DNA of 64,000 bases from Hyaloscypha bicolor E (Eukaryota > Ascomycota > Leotiomycetes > Helotiales > Hyaloscyphaceae). Location of the stretch: contig NW_020194685.1 in the NCBI RefSeq assembly GCF_002865645.1, forward strand, positions 1,440,807 to 1,504,806, in the 5' to 3' direction. The notes under the pieces were generated by a model, which was not told where the DNA came from, ran no database searches, and saw only the letters and a list, made by a program, of their open reading frames with translations. The translations under genes and the position numbers were made by a program. Below, piece by piece: positions 1 to 11,514 of the stretch (position 1 is its first letter; each line of letters opens with the position of its first letter).

Positions 1-517
1 TAATGCCGAGAAAGGACGAGGTTGTGGTGTTGAAGCAGTACTCGAGTAGCTTTTTTGGGACGACCTTGAGTAGCTTGCTGGCGAGTTGGGGGTGTGATTG
101 TACGATTTTGTGTGGATACTCAACTTCTGGATGCGTGAGAGCAACGGGTAAGCAGTTGCTTCCTCTTAACAATGTTGATTGGCACTGACATTTATAGCAC
201 TTGATTCGATGCAGTATGGTTACAGCCCGTTTGTAGTTAAGGACGCGTGTGGGGATCGACATGCGTCTGTCAATGACAGTAACGTAAGGACAACATTTTT
301 TTCTGAATTCCCGTTTTTCAGCATCAAGGACACTTGCTCTCTTCTTTCCCATTTCACACACTAGTAGAAAGCTCTCGTCTCGCCATACCCTTGACACCTT
401 CGAAAGAGGCAATGCTGACTTCTGTTCTTCTAGCTGTTCGACATGCAGGCAAAGTTTGCCGAGGTGCTTGCAGAACAGGAAATGATGAAACTGATCGACG
501 GAATTAAGAAGCAGTAA
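1..517 (+). CDS. Isochorismatase-family cysteine hydrolase, C-terminal part (cut by left edge)
   Basis: Three exons can be joined: 1-147, 198-283 and 434-517, with the stop at 515-517. The joined protein runs through FFGTTLSSLL, then CGYSTSGCVRATALDSMQYGY and VVKDACGDRHASVNDSN to LFDMQAKFAEVL. This is the C-terminal half of the isochorismatase/N-carbamoylsarcosine amidase fold. The cysteine in STSGCVRA is the family's catalytic nucleophile, and the catalytic Asp and Lys would lie in or before the missing N-terminus. Introns of 50 and 150 bases have GTAAGC and GTAAGG donors and TAG acceptors. The substrate cannot be told from this fragment; nicotinamidase-like, carbamoylsarcosine and ureidoacrylate hydrolases share the fold. 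The family call is firm; the 150-base second intron is the least certain part. Confidence 0.8.
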
Positions 518-591
518 ACTTCTCAAAGCTGGAAAGCACAGGCGATTTATGATAGGCTATTTGTACACTAGGAACTCTAGCCTTGACGGGA

Positions 592-2050
592 TCAGACTCC
601 AAGCTCCAGTTTCTTGGCAACAAGCTTTTTGTAGAAATCATGATCATAGCCGACGCATTGCAGGTATTCGTAGAAAAATCTCATCGATGGGGCAGTATCA
701 GTATCGGCCTTGACTTATTAGCGTAGCACGTCAAATTAAACGCAATAATTATACGACCTACAGTTTCGAAGGCTTTTAATATCTCACCTTCTCCGACTTC
801 ATCAGCTTCGTCGGCGGTAATTGGTCGAGTAACGGGGTACTCTTCGAAATCGTCATGGAGCTTTTCCTGATACGGGATGAGCCTTTTGTAGTTGTCGGTC
901 AGCCAGCCCACAGGAACTTTGGGCCATGCTGCTCGCATGGCATCGTTGTGCTTTGGGATCTTGCCGTCACGACGCATGGCACCGATTTGCGAGGCCCAGT
1001 GCTTCTTGACGTACTCTGGGACCTGTCTCATCTCATTTCCACCAAGACGGTCAGAATAGCGAGGTTCTCGGTATGTGCCATAGTATTTGTAGCCGCCTTG
1101 CCCACAACGAATGAACAGGGGAAATGTAAGGTGCTCATCGTCAACTTCTGCCAGAATACATGAGAGTTGTGCACCATGCTCTCCCGGACGACGTGGCAGC
1201 AATGGATCGTAGTCGGAATTCAAAGTTCTGAACGACTTTAACTTCGGGAAAAGGCGCTTTTCTCTGGTCTTTGGTGGAACTACCCACCAACCACTGGACA
1301 CTGCTTTGCCTCCAAGCACCCTTCTGAGGAAATCAAAGGTGAACGTTTCGCTTGGTTGCTGTGGAAGTTGCAAGTCAGGTGCTGGAGGCAGATTCTCAAT
1401 CAATTCGGGCATTTGCATGCCGTCGTACAATTTGATGGACGCTAGTGTAATTGTTGGTAGGTTCAAGTCTTCTTCGAATCCAACATGCCATTGTTTAGGG
1501 GTCAGCTCATGGGTATTCGACTGCGAACCTTCTCTTGGCTCAGGTGTGCTGTGTTTGAATCAATATCATGTATCTTGAGAAAGTCAAGTGTGGTTCCTCA
1601 CGCGTCGTAGAGATTGGTCTCCATATCGTCCTCCTCACTTTTTACAGTTGACTCCTCAGACTCACTTTGCCCAAGACGTTCTTGAGTTGGCGTTCTCCCT
1701 TGGAGGCAACCATCAATTGCTCTCCAAAGATCTTCCAGTTGGTTGTTGTGAGCGTTGAGAGCGCACTCAAAGCGTACTCTATCAATTGCCTGTTGACGAC
1801 GTAACTCAGTGATCTCAGCGCGAAATTGCTCCACAACATCAGGTCCGGTATTGCGATTCCCTTGAACAATTGGAGCCGAAGGGCCTGGGGAAGCAGGATT
1901 TTCAAATCGTCGAAAGTTGCGATTGAGTGCTTGAGAGTCTTCTAGAATCTCAGGAAAGCTTCTCCTGAACCTCTTGCTTTTTGAAGAAGCGGACGCTGAA
2001 GCCATCGAGACAGCATTCCGCTTTTTATTCACTGCATCCTCGTTTGCCAT
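592..2050 (-). CDS. DUF6697-like fungal protein of unknown function
   Basis: Three exons on the minus strand: 2050-1602, 1548-788 and 713-592, about 443 aa. The first 150 residues are low-complexity and basic, with a nuclear-localisation-like KSKRFRRSF, followed by a helical segment rich in Glu, Gln and Arg. The second part carries FTFDFLRRVLGG, PLLPRRPGEHGA, FPLFIRCGQGGYKYYG and a C-terminal RFFYEYLQCVGYDHDFY. From memory this resembles the fungal DUF6697 domain; that name is tentative and no activity is known to me. The last intron starts at the strong donor GTGAGA (minus strand, 787). Reading through it instead gives an unrelated tail of about 25 residues, so I prefer the spliced form. The start is the ATG at 2050, not the GTG two codons upstream. 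Confidence 0.6.
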
Positions 2051-3056
2051 CGTCACGCTGAAGGAACAGTCAGTGTTAGTATCAACATATTCACCTCCGC
2101 CACTTACTGTCGAGATTCACAGGTGACTTGGTGAATGTAATCTTACCTTGGGATCCTCGCAGACTTCCTTAGTGCGAATCTGATCTCATTGAGGAGGATA
2201 ATGACATCCAATTCCTTTACGCGGCAGCTTTGCGAGCAGATTCCAATCACTGGTTTGCTTTCCGTACAAAAAGGCGTATCTTGGGTAAGATTTAGGGAGG
2301 TTGGATGCTGATTTAAGACCGCGGATTCTATCTCCATCCCAATACGCTAAGCCCCGTTTGACCTTACTTCACGTGATTCATTAAATTTACCCCTTTATGA
2401 AACTATCCTCGATTCGCTTGCCTTGGAAGAACAGCCTGCTTCTCTCTCAAATCGTTAGTAAATGGTCAAGATTCGCGTTATCTCCGCTGGCGTCGCGACA
2501 TTGAGAACAGATTTTGGCCAGTGGATATAAAGTTCATATTCTGGTGAAACCCAGGATTTGGTTCATAATTTCCTGTAACCTTATTCTTGATGCCTGTCAA
2601 ACTTGCTCTTCGAATCATGAATCACATGAGGTTCACAACATCCACGAAAGCTGCGCTGCTTCATAGATTGAATTTGAAGTCGTCTTATTGCTTTCTTCTT
2701 GAGTCGAGTGTCTTGTCAGCCCTACCCAGGCTAGGGGCAGGGGAAAGGACTCGTCAGACCCATTAATCCCCGTGGCGCAGCCTACTCCCACAACTACTCC
2801 GTACGGAGTAAGGTTGCCGAGTGAAGGGACAGGGGGTGGTGCATCGTCAGATCCACGCCCCGAAGCCTTCTCATTCGCCCACAATTGCGACCCGACCAAT
2901 AAAACGCGCTGGCTCGAAAGAAGTCGCAGCGAAGGCAAATGACGGGGCTGAGGCTGGAGGTCGTTTTAAGATCTTGATAACCTCTGCATCGGTGGGGTCT
3001 GGAAGGTCATCTTATGTTGTCTGCTGATTTGTACGACTTAAATCGTCTTGATTGAG
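2051..3056. other. Intergenic, divergent promoters
   Basis: About 1 kb between the divergently read DUF6697-like gene and the Zn2Cys6 regulator. I see no convincing exon. Two short open frames here have no family resemblance. The stretch probably holds both promoters and 5' leaders. Confidence 0.5.
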
Positions 3057-4963
3057 ATGGCTGCACCAACTTCAGAAATTGAGAGTGGGGAGGCACCGGA
3101 ACAACTAGCTTCGAAGAAGAGGTCGAGGGCGAAGGCTCCAAAAGTCAGGACAGGTTGCTTGACCTGCAAGATCCGGAGAGTAAAATGTGATGGTGGGTCT
3201 TCAGCGCAAAAGAAACTCAACTTCTACCTTGAAAGATATCATAATTTGAAGCCACCTTGTCACGGCTGCCCCACTTCAAGAGTCGGGAATGGTGTTGCAG
3301 AACTGACGTCGTTTTAGAGGGAAAGCCAGCCTGCAAACGATGTATTCGGTTTGGTACGACGTGCGATGGGTATCTCCAACCACGACACGAGACAAAAATC
3401 ACCGAAGGGAAACGAAAGGTGCAAAGGCCAATAGAGCCGAAACAACCAGGGATACTTGCCCTCTGTCGATCACTATCCAGCAACCAGTTTTCAAACGATG
3501 GAGAATACTACTACTTTCGATTGTTCTGCCACCAGACGGCGCCACAGCTTTCTTCCTGCACGCAGTGGACGGAGAGTCAATTATGGAGTAAGATTGTGCT
3601 TCAAGCCAGCGAAACAGAGCCTTGCATTCGGCATGCCATTATTGCAATCGGTGCGTTGGATTTCAAGGACTGGGCAGCCTGGAGTAGCAAACCAGAATTG
3701 GCGAGTGCTCGACGCCAAGTTGCTTATCATGAATATCATAGGTATGTACAGTACTTTCGATGGCTATACATCTTGCATGGGCCACTGACAGGGAACAGAG
3801 CCATACTTGCTCTCAAAACAGGGATCGCAGAAGAGCGAATTGATCTTAGGACCAGAATCTTAGCATGTGTCTTGTTCGCATGTTTTGAGTCCTATCATGG
3901 GAACAAAAACGAAGCAGTCTCTCAAATTTTCGCAGGGACTGAGATGGTTGGAGAATATCTGAGAGTCAAGGCTACGGAGGAACCTGGGAATACAACCTTG
4001 TCTCGTCCCGGATTGGAGGAGTCGATCTACATGACTTTTGTAGTTGTGGAAATTCAAGCAATGACCATTGGAGGTAGAAAATGGTATGGCTCCAATCGAT
4101 GACATTCACGATCTGAGACCTCACTTGCTGATGAAGGATCTAGTAAGGAGTGGCACGCGGAAAGAATGAAGAATAGTCGGGCGGCGATGCAGCCCATACC
4201 TTCCGAATTCAGCACACTTCAAGAAGCAACCCATTCATTGGCATTGATAATCCTAGGATCCTGTCATTGGTGGTTGGCGAAAAGAAATACCATGTTCAGC
4301 CTCGCCGCTACTCACGCCACTTTGGTGGAAGGTGTTCCTCCTTCTGACGAGTTGCCAACCTCGCAATTGTCTATCTTCATGACGGAACTTGAGCAATGGA
4401 TTGTCGCCTTCAAAACATTGTGGAGAAGAGCTAAAAGCCGACAAGGTGAAGCCATATTCAAAAAGGCCGCGCTCGTCAGACTCTTTTACCTTTCTAGCTA
4501 CTTATGGCTTGCAAGTGGAGCTTCAAACTCTCAAGTATCTCATCGGTTTACTCGGGAGCTGGAGGAGGTGATCCATTTATCGACGACATTGATGGAGCTT
4601 CCTGGCGATTCGGTCATTGATGCATCCTTCTCACTCGACACTAGGATAGTGCTGCCATTGACAATTGTTGGTTTTTTCTACAGACATCGCGCTTGCAGAC
4701 GAAGGGTAATCGACATCTTCTCGAAGCTCTCAAGAAGAGAAGGATTATGGGATACACTCTGGACAGGAAAGGTTATTGCCTGGGTTGCCCAGCAAGAAGA
4801 AGTGGGCCTGACAGATGAAGAATATGTGCCTGACGATGCAGTCTTGAGGGTGACCTCTTTGGATACGGACACAGTCAAAAGGTCCACTCTGGTCTGTGGC
4901 GTTCAGAATGTCAGAGGGTCAAAATCGAAAACCGGACTGAGAGAGACTGTAATTTATTGGTAA
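3057..4963 (+). CDS. Zn(II)2Cys6 transcription factor
   Basis: Four exons give about 553 aa: 3057-3192, 3318-3741, 3799-4073 and 4137-4963. Intron 1 splits the zinc cluster: exon 1 ends in GCLTCKIRRVKCD and exon 2 begins EGKPACKRCIRFGTTCDGY. Together they supply the six cysteines of a fungal C6 binuclear cluster, which binds two zinc ions and contacts CGG-type DNA sites. A basic stretch (KKRSRAKAPKVR) precedes it. The middle and C-terminal parts look like the Fungal_trans_2-type region common in regulators of this type (YHRAILALKTGI, then a helical segment ending SEFSTLQEA). Exon 3 meets an in-frame TGA at 4100, but a 63-base GT-AG intron removes it and restores TIGG-SSKEWHAERM. Target genes are unknown; no metabolic cluster lies beside it. 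Confidence 0.8.
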
Positions 4964-5363
4964 AGAAGGGAACCATGCAGACATGTAACAACATGATCAG
5001 GAGCAAGACTTTAACCGGCGAGACTGATGGGTGTTGATCAAACGAAGTCTTCTTCAACCTTGAATGTGAACGAAATGTGACACGAACCCTACTTGGGATT
5101 CTTATGATCTAAACCTCTTCTGGTTGTTAGTTCCATAGGCATTGCCTAAACGCTCAATCGAGAAAATAGGGAGAGGGTGTTTCCAAGAGCAAGATACTTG
5201 GAGCTTTTCATTGAGTACGGAGACCTCGGGCGCTTCTTGGTGCAACATCTACGGAAACGCGTCTCCCAAATCGACTCCAGAAAAACACTCTAAAATAGAA
5301 CATCACAATATGTTTGCACCCAAAACACGGTCCAGCTACAGATGAACCTAATCCATTTATGCG
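4964..5363. other. Intergenic, upstream of ARV1
   Basis: 400 bases between two plus-strand genes. It should contain the 3' end of the regulator transcript and the ARV1 promoter. No element is recognised. Confidence 0.45.
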
Positions 5364-6334
5364 ATGCCAATCTGCATAGAATGTCGCTATCCTGTCAAGA
5401 CCCTTTACACCGAATACTCCGGCGCAGATGATCGGTCCAGCGGCCATGGAGTGCGGCTCACAGTCTGCAAGAACTGCGGACGCTTCTGCGACAAATACGT
5501 AGAGCATGACGCCGTAGTATTGTTCATTGATCTGGTGTTGATCAAGCCGCAGGTATGTTGGGCAACCTTTGCGCCAAAGCTATCGCTGACAAGCCAAAGG
5601 TCTACCGACATTTACTACACAACACGTTGATGAGAGAGCAGGATCAATTCGATGCACGTACACTTCCCATTCTCACTGCCATACACTGACACTCGATACA
5701 GCCTTCAATAATCCGCCTCGGCATCCTCCTCCTCCTCTTCGACGTCTACCTCACCTGGGCGCGCACCGAGAAGCAAACCTCTTCCAACCCCTCCATCATC
5801 ACCGATCTGAACGCCAACAACTTCCTGCGCCTAACACAGCAACCCATAGTCTTCCAATACGTCTTCTTTCTCCTTCTCTGCGCCCTCTCGACCCTCTCTT
5901 TCCACGTCTCGATCCGCTTCCTGACCTCCTCGCCTCTCTCCCCTCTGGTACTATTCGGGTTGATACCACGCTATTCACGGCCGAATTCTGTCAGCACGGC
6001 GTTGTTGGTGAGCTCGAGTACGAAGCTTTTCCCCATTTTGATGGTGATTTGGGAATATGATGTCCCGGCTGCGGCGAGGAGTCTGGGCTGGGCGGTTGTT
6101 GCCAACAATGTGGAGGCGTTGAAGATCCTGTTGGATTGTGGGTATGGGACTGCCGCTGTCCTGGCTACGGTTGGGGCCATAAGTAGATGGATGGTTGGGA
6201 GGGGAATCCTCTGGGTGGTGGGCTTGGATGGGGTTGATACTGTGGGGGATTCGGGAGTTGCGGCTGATGGGAAGGCGTTGTGGGCTGTGGTGGAGCTCGG
6301 GAGAGAATGGGGAGGGAGATTAGGCCTTGGATAG
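5364..6334 (+). CDS. ARV1: ARV1 sterol/lipid homeostasis protein
   Basis: About 291 aa in three exons: 5364-5552, 5600-5653 and 5702-6334. Exon 1 is the ARV1 homology domain: CIECRYPVKTLY, then LTVCKNCGRFCDKYVEHD and FIDLVLIKPQ. It holds a CxxC-x(n)-CxxC zinc-ribbon arrangement, followed by VYRHLLHNTL and by IIRLGILLLLFDVYLTWARTEK. Several hydrophobic segments follow (FQYVFFLLLCAL and others), as expected for this ER membrane protein, which in yeast affects sterol transport, GPI anchor synthesis and sphingolipid metabolism. The second intron (5654-5701) only keeps frame if it begins with GC (GAT|GCACGT) and ends TACAG. The nearest GT, four bases on, would shift the frame out of the conserved IIRLG motif. 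It is therefore called a GC-AG intron, or else there is a one-base sequence error. Confidence 0.9.
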
Positions 6335-6673
6335 TCAGGATAGATATCAAGTCATGATGGTTCTCTGCCTGGTATGGTGATATTTGTCGCCTCCGAGCCG
6401 CTCTCAATGTACCACCTTCATTCAATGACTGAGCAAACAAAACTTCTCGAAAGAGCCAGGCTTTCATCCAATGTCCAAATCACCAAAACGCAGGATCAAG
6501 ATTCGATGGCAGCGACAAACGATTCAATAGCCTTCTCGCTCATCATGCCTGTCGCCCAATTCCATATTGATACACCACTCTCAAATCTGACCTTGTAATC
6601 TGCCAGCAACCTCAACGCCAAAAATGTACACCTATGCCACGCGAATGCCCCGACTGTCCTTATATCTCTTCCC

Positions 6674-7125
6674 TCAACTCTCGTGTATTGCACCTGCTCT
6701 TAGGTCGCCGCGTCGAGGTACGATGAGTGGATGCCATTGTGCGAGGAAAGTAATAGCTATAAATCACTCAAGTTAGGACCGATGGTGCGTGATGGAAAAG
6801 AATCATACCCCACATGATATAACAGCTTGCGAAGGACAGGATCAGAGAGCTTCGCCAGATTCTGTTGATGGTCAGCTCAGGTTTGGGTTTGAATCAGGAA
6901 GTACAGCTTCGAAAAGCCTTTGGGGACTCGTGGTAGAGGAAGTGTGCGTACGTTTGTGTTTCTCCTTTAGGTGAGAAGAACCATGCTGCTCCGCAGGCAA
7001 GCAAGACTACCACGAGGCCGATGATGATACTCCAACTACATTGAAATGTGAGGGTTAGCTGTGTTATCTCAAGTTTGGGAAAAGAGCTGGGGAGAATATA
7101 GTCATCTCGCATACCCGTTCGCCAT
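6674..7125 (-). CDS. VMA9: V-type H+-ATPase subunit e
   Basis: Four small exons on the minus strand (7125-7115, 7035-6952, 6861-6809, 6756-6674) join into a 76-aa protein starting MANGWSIIIGLVVV. It continues through ACGAAWFFSPKGE and TIWRSSLILSFASCYIMW to FLAQWHPLIVPRR. This is the full-length pattern of subunit e of the V0 membrane sector: two transmembrane helices joined by a short polar loop. It takes part in assembly of the proton pump that acidifies vacuole and Golgi. The first exon is only 11 bases long, so automatic gene finders are likely to miss the true start. All three introns have clean GT and AG ends. It lies tail to tail with ARV1. Confidence 0.92.
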
Positions 7126-7348
7126 GGTGGTGAGTGTTTGTGAGCTTGTGATGAGAGCTTGGAGATGCTGTTGCGATCATCTCGAAATCGTAGGCAGTCG
7201 GATTGGGGAGCTTTGAGATTAGTCAGCGTGGCTTCAAACTTAAAAGGCGATTAATTTTCTTTACCCAACACTTCACTCCATACCTTCGAAGTAGATTTAC
7301 TTTTTTACATCAATTAAAATGTTCTCGCGGATTTTTATTTTCTCATGT

Positions 7349-8312
7349 CTAGTTCTCGAATCTTAAGCCTGCTTCTTGTCTCACAGCACCGTAAATTCCA
7401 GCAATGTCACCTGCCTCCCCTTTGTGCTTCTTCACCATCTCTAAATGCGCCGCACCAACCTCAACATCCTTCAATCGTGTCCCGGCTGCCTTTGCCAATG
7501 CCATGGCATGTCTTGCGTCTTTCCTCGCCAAATCTACCGCGAACAAGGGCTCTTCTCTTTTATGGTAATCACCCGACAGCATTCGAGCGCTGTACGCAGC
7601 ATATGGCCCTGGAAACATCGTCTCAATGAACTGATGAAGGTTATCAGTTCCAAGCCCAGATTTCTCGGCGAGGACATGGCCTTCAGATAGCGTTTCAACC
7701 ATGTTTAAGACGAAGGTGTTCCCGATAACTTTCAAAAGCGTAGCCTTTCCAACTGGTTGACCCCCGAAATCGACGAAAGCTCGTCCCATAACATCTTTAG
7801 TAAAAGGCTTGACCTTCTCGACACTTTCCTTGGGTCCAGCGAGTACGCAAATCAATTGTCCGTTGTCGGCCATAGCTGGAGCCCCAAATACGGGGCAGGC
7901 AACGAACTCAGCACCAGCTTCTGTGATTTTCTTTGCCAATTCTTCTGAGGTATCTGGATGTACGGTGGAGCAGTCAACAAATAGTTTTCCTTTTGTGCTG
8001 CCCTTCAAAGCCGCATCGATAATATCGTTGATTGCTGCGTCATCTCCAACACATGTGAAGATAATATCTGCCTTTGAAACAGCTTCGTCGATGGAGGAGG
8101 CAACGGTGGATTTGCCAGAAGGCAAAGACTGGCTGAGATCCATAGCCCGCCTTTGAGTTCGGTTGAAGATGATCAGGGGCTTATCAAGGTTCCCTTTCTC
8201 AACGATATTCTTACACATTCCCTTCGAATATTAACAAGCGCTCGGACGACTAATACATGAAGCTTACTCTGCCCATGTTTCCGAGCCCAATCCACGCCAA
8301 TTGAGGAGCCAT
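7349..8312 (-). CDS. NAD(P)-dependent beta-hydroxyacid dehydrogenase (3-hydroxyisobutyrate dehydrogenase family)
   Basis: Two exons (8312-8268 and 8221-7349) give about 305 aa. Exon 1 encodes MAPQLAWIGLGNMGR, whose GLGNMG is the GxGxxG dinucleotide-binding loop. Exon 2 continues GMCKNIVEKG. DIIFTCVGDD, the substrate-side DCSTVHPDTS, ACPVFGAPAMADNGQL and GKATLLKVIGNT follow; the lysine in the last is at the usual catalytic position. The order and length match the 3-HIBADH / NAD-binding 11 family, which oxidises small 2- or 3-hydroxyacids such as 3-hydroxyisobutyrate in valine breakdown. The PVFGAP motif is typical of the broader beta-hydroxyacid dehydrogenase group, so true 3-hydroxyisobutyrate specificity is not assured. 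No clear mitochondrial presequence is seen. The intron is 46 bases with a GTAAGC donor. Confidence 0.85.
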
Positions 8313-8833
8313 ACTGTCTTTCCCCCTCTCTAAATTCAGAATGTAAGTCTTAAGAAGGGTTTGAAGTTTCGAGTGAGTAAGAGAAGGGAAGAGTCAATTA
8401 AATAGTCTCAATGCGCGGACTGAAAGCGGTTATTGCGGACCTCAAACAAAAGCCGATCTGATGTCACTCAGCTGACGGAGAAAATGCTTAGTAGTGGTAA
8501 ACAGATTCTTACAGACTCTTTTCGAACTAATCACCTAATCCTGGACGGTAACTTTTAACGGTATTTTCATCCAATTGACTTCGTCTTCAGGTCTCCTTAT
8601 TGTCAAGTCAAGAAGGAGCGTTTCTCTCTCTCCTGATGTGTGGAGTGAGAGGGAGGGGAAGCTTATCGATAAGACGGGCCGATTCGCCGATTGCGGTGGA
8701 TGACCACCTGGAAATTTCTTGTGCAGCCAAACAGCCCATTTCCCCACATCTGAGCCATGTGGCAATAAATGTCTCTCCAACTCCATATACCCCTCAATCA
8801 AGCTGCAGAGATAATATTGTGCCAACATGCACA
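8313..8833. other. Intergenic, divergent promoters
   Basis: 521 bases between the dehydrogenase (minus) and N-acetylglutamate synthase (plus). An open frame covers part of it on each strand, but neither has family resemblance. The plus-strand one is an upstream extension of the synthase exon 1 frame, so a longer synthase N-terminus cannot be excluded. Confidence 0.45.
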
Positions 8834-11137
8834 ATGCTCTTGCAAAATCTAGCCTCGAAGGAGGGCAAACAAGTGGTTGGTCATAATGTGAGTCAACACT
8901 GACGTGAGCGGTGAGAATGTGCCTGACTTGACCAGATACAATCATGGGCGAAGCATAGGAGACATTGCGGAAGTAGCCAAGAGCATGGCGCGCGTCATTA
9001 CAGTACAGAAAGGGGACCGTCGAGTCAATTGAGGGAGGAATGGGCGCGAGAGCATGTGAAAGACCTCTCGAACAAGCAGAAGGCGAAGAAGGAAGCTAGG
9101 GCCATAGACAAGGTAACATGTCTGTCAATGAGACTGGAATGCGAGGTTGATGTGCTCTAGGACTTTTTCATGTCCGTCCTAGGCTCGTCTGCCACGAAAC
9201 GAGAAGCAAAGTCCTATATTCAACGCTTTACTCCTTTGAAAGATCCCTCGCCGGCCACGAAACCTCCCGTTGACATTGCGCTGAAACCACAACCAGCACG
9301 CGGATGTGGAGTGAATCTTGGTGGATTCTATGGACCTGCTGCTGTGGAAGAGAGCCCCAAGTTTGTTCAACAACCAGAAAAGAGGACGAAAATTTCCGTT
9401 AGACCTCAGCTTCATGTTGCATTGGTTAAGCTCAGAGCCCCGCAGACTCTGAACGATGAAATATTGAATGGCATTGGAAGGACACTTTCTCAACTCGGAA
9501 GGCTTGGCTTGATTAGTGTGGTAGTTGTTGACAGCCAAGATGGATTGAAGCCTCACAAAGCGGACGCCAATTGGCGAGCCCAGGAAACAAAACAAGCAAA
9601 TCGAGCTGTAGCAGCTATTGACGCAAGTGGAGAATCAGGCGCACGACTGGTGGACAATATCATTGGAGTTTATGAAGAAGCCTCGAAGCAAGGCTTTCGC
9701 CAGCACCCGACACACGTAACTCTGCGAAATTTGTTAATGACTCCTCTAAGGCGGGGCGTCATTCCTATTATCCCTTGCGTTGGTTACTCAGACATCACTC
9801 AGACAGCTATCCCCGTCTCTGCTACTGATGTCGTACTGGCTCTTACAAGAGAGTTGGCTGGGTTGCCGTCAGAGCTGATGCCGGATGAGGACCCAAATGT
9901 TGTGAGAGAACGTTTACAGGCTCTCCGGGAAGAAGTGTCGCTCGACCGATTGATTATATTAGATCCTCTAGGAGGCATTCCTGCTTCTGATCAACCTAGT
10001 GGCTATCACGTTTTCCTAAACATGGAGCAAGAATTTGAAGCTGCAAAAGCTGATTTGCAGCGTGATTTACAGCTAGAAGCTGATGAAGCGCATGTGCCGC
10101 GTCAAAACAAGGAAATACACATATCAGACCCCGGGGCCAGTAACCCTTTTTCGTTTCTTGAAGTCGAATTTGGTGGCCCACAATCATCTGCCGAATCACT
10201 GCCGCAGCAGGAGACCCTTGGAGATGCAAAATCTGGAAATATACATCATCTACAAAATCTCGAATTAGTTAGACGGGTACTTTCGATACTACCACCCAGC
10301 TCGTCCGCATTGTTGACCACTCCTGAGGAGGCGGCGAACTCTGGAAAAGATGCGCCATTCCAAGCGGCCAGGGTAGGGACTCGACGACAGCGAAATCCCT
10401 TGATACATAATCTCCTCACTGATAAGCCTGTCTTCTCTTCCTCCCTGCCCATGGGACGTCTCGGCGGGCAGACATCTGTTAAGGGACCGGTATCTCCAGC
10501 AGAAAGCACCACTCCGACAACTTTTGCTAAACACGGAATGTCTGTCACAATCTTTCCAGATCCGAAAGTTGCTCCTTGGACGCCGCCAGTCCCAGGACAA
10601 CCCTATCTGACCTTGACAGATTCCAGAATCGATCTTGCTCGCCTCGTTCATTTGATCGAAGACTCCTTCGGCCGGAAGCTTGACACCCAGGAGTATCTTG
10701 AAAGAGTCAACGGTCGTATCGCAGGAGTCATTATTGCTGGAGAGTACGAGGGCGGAGCTCTCCTGACTTGGGAGATACCGCCTGGAATGAAAGATGACGG
10801 CTCTCCAGAAAGCAGAGCACGAATGGTACCCTATCTCGACAAGTTCGCGGTTCTCAAGAGATCACAAGGCAGTGGCGGAGTTGCAGATCTGATATTTAAG
10901 GCGATGGTCCGAGACTGCTTTCCTCATGGCGTTGTCTGGAGAAGCAGAAAGACAAACCCGGTGAATAAGTGGTACTTCGAGAGATCTCGGGGTACTTGGA
11001 AGCTACCTGGCACAGGGTGGACCATGTTTTGGACCACGCCGGAGCTGAGCATGGATAAGCAATTATTTTTGGACTATGAGGGAGTTTGCAGAGGAATAGA
11101 ACCCTCTTGGGCTGACAATAAGGCGATCTTAGACTAA
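8834..11137 (+). CDS. ARG2: Mitochondrial N-acetylglutamate synthase (arginine biosynthesis)
   Basis: Three exons (8834-8887, 8936-9112, 9161-11137) give about 735 aa. Exons 1-2 encode an arginine/serine-rich leader ([20 protein letters not shown]) of the kind that targets mitochondria. Exon 3 opens with [19 protein letters not shown], a signature of fungal amino-acid N-acetyltransferase. An amino-acid-kinase-like domain fills the middle ([42 protein letters not shown]). The C-terminus is the NAT domain, with [50 protein letters not shown] and FWTT. The enzyme makes N-acetylglutamate from acetyl-CoA and glutamate, the first step of arginine synthesis in the mitochondrial matrix, and is normally feedback-inhibited by arginine. 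The starting ATG is the least certain point; the frame is open further upstream. Confidence 0.9.
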
Positions 11138-11514
11138 GTCAATGAATGAAGAGCTTGAGCATGATACATTGTTCGACTCCGGCCAGGGGTAATTTTAGGT
11201 CTCCTTATGAAATGTGCTTGGCCGATTCTCGACGCTGAAATATAGAATTGTAAAGCATTTGGGCTATAGACTGGAGAGAAACAACAAGGACAGAAACAAT
11301 TAAGTTCACGATTTCATCGGCAATATATTTAAAACAGTTCGTCATGCGGCGCAGAAACGTTTATCACGTGAAAAGCAGGGTTCTGTTGCTAGCGTACGAC
11401 ATTGTAAGGCCCGTAATCATCTCGAAGCTCTCGAAGAACCACACCTCTCCACAACAAATAAACAACTATTGAACACACATTCCATCAAATCCGTTCACAC
11501 TTCAATCTGCCAAG
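11138..11514. other. Intergenic, upstream of BAR-domain gene
   Basis: 377 bases between two plus-strand genes. It contains one CACGTG hexamer (an E-box-like site) near 11365 and the leader of the next gene. Nothing else is recognised. Confidence 0.4.

Noticed and set aside
4074..4136. Premature TGA at 4100 splitting the Zn2Cys6 regulator in two
   Set aside because: A 63-base GT-AG intron removes the stop and both sides are in the same conserved region.
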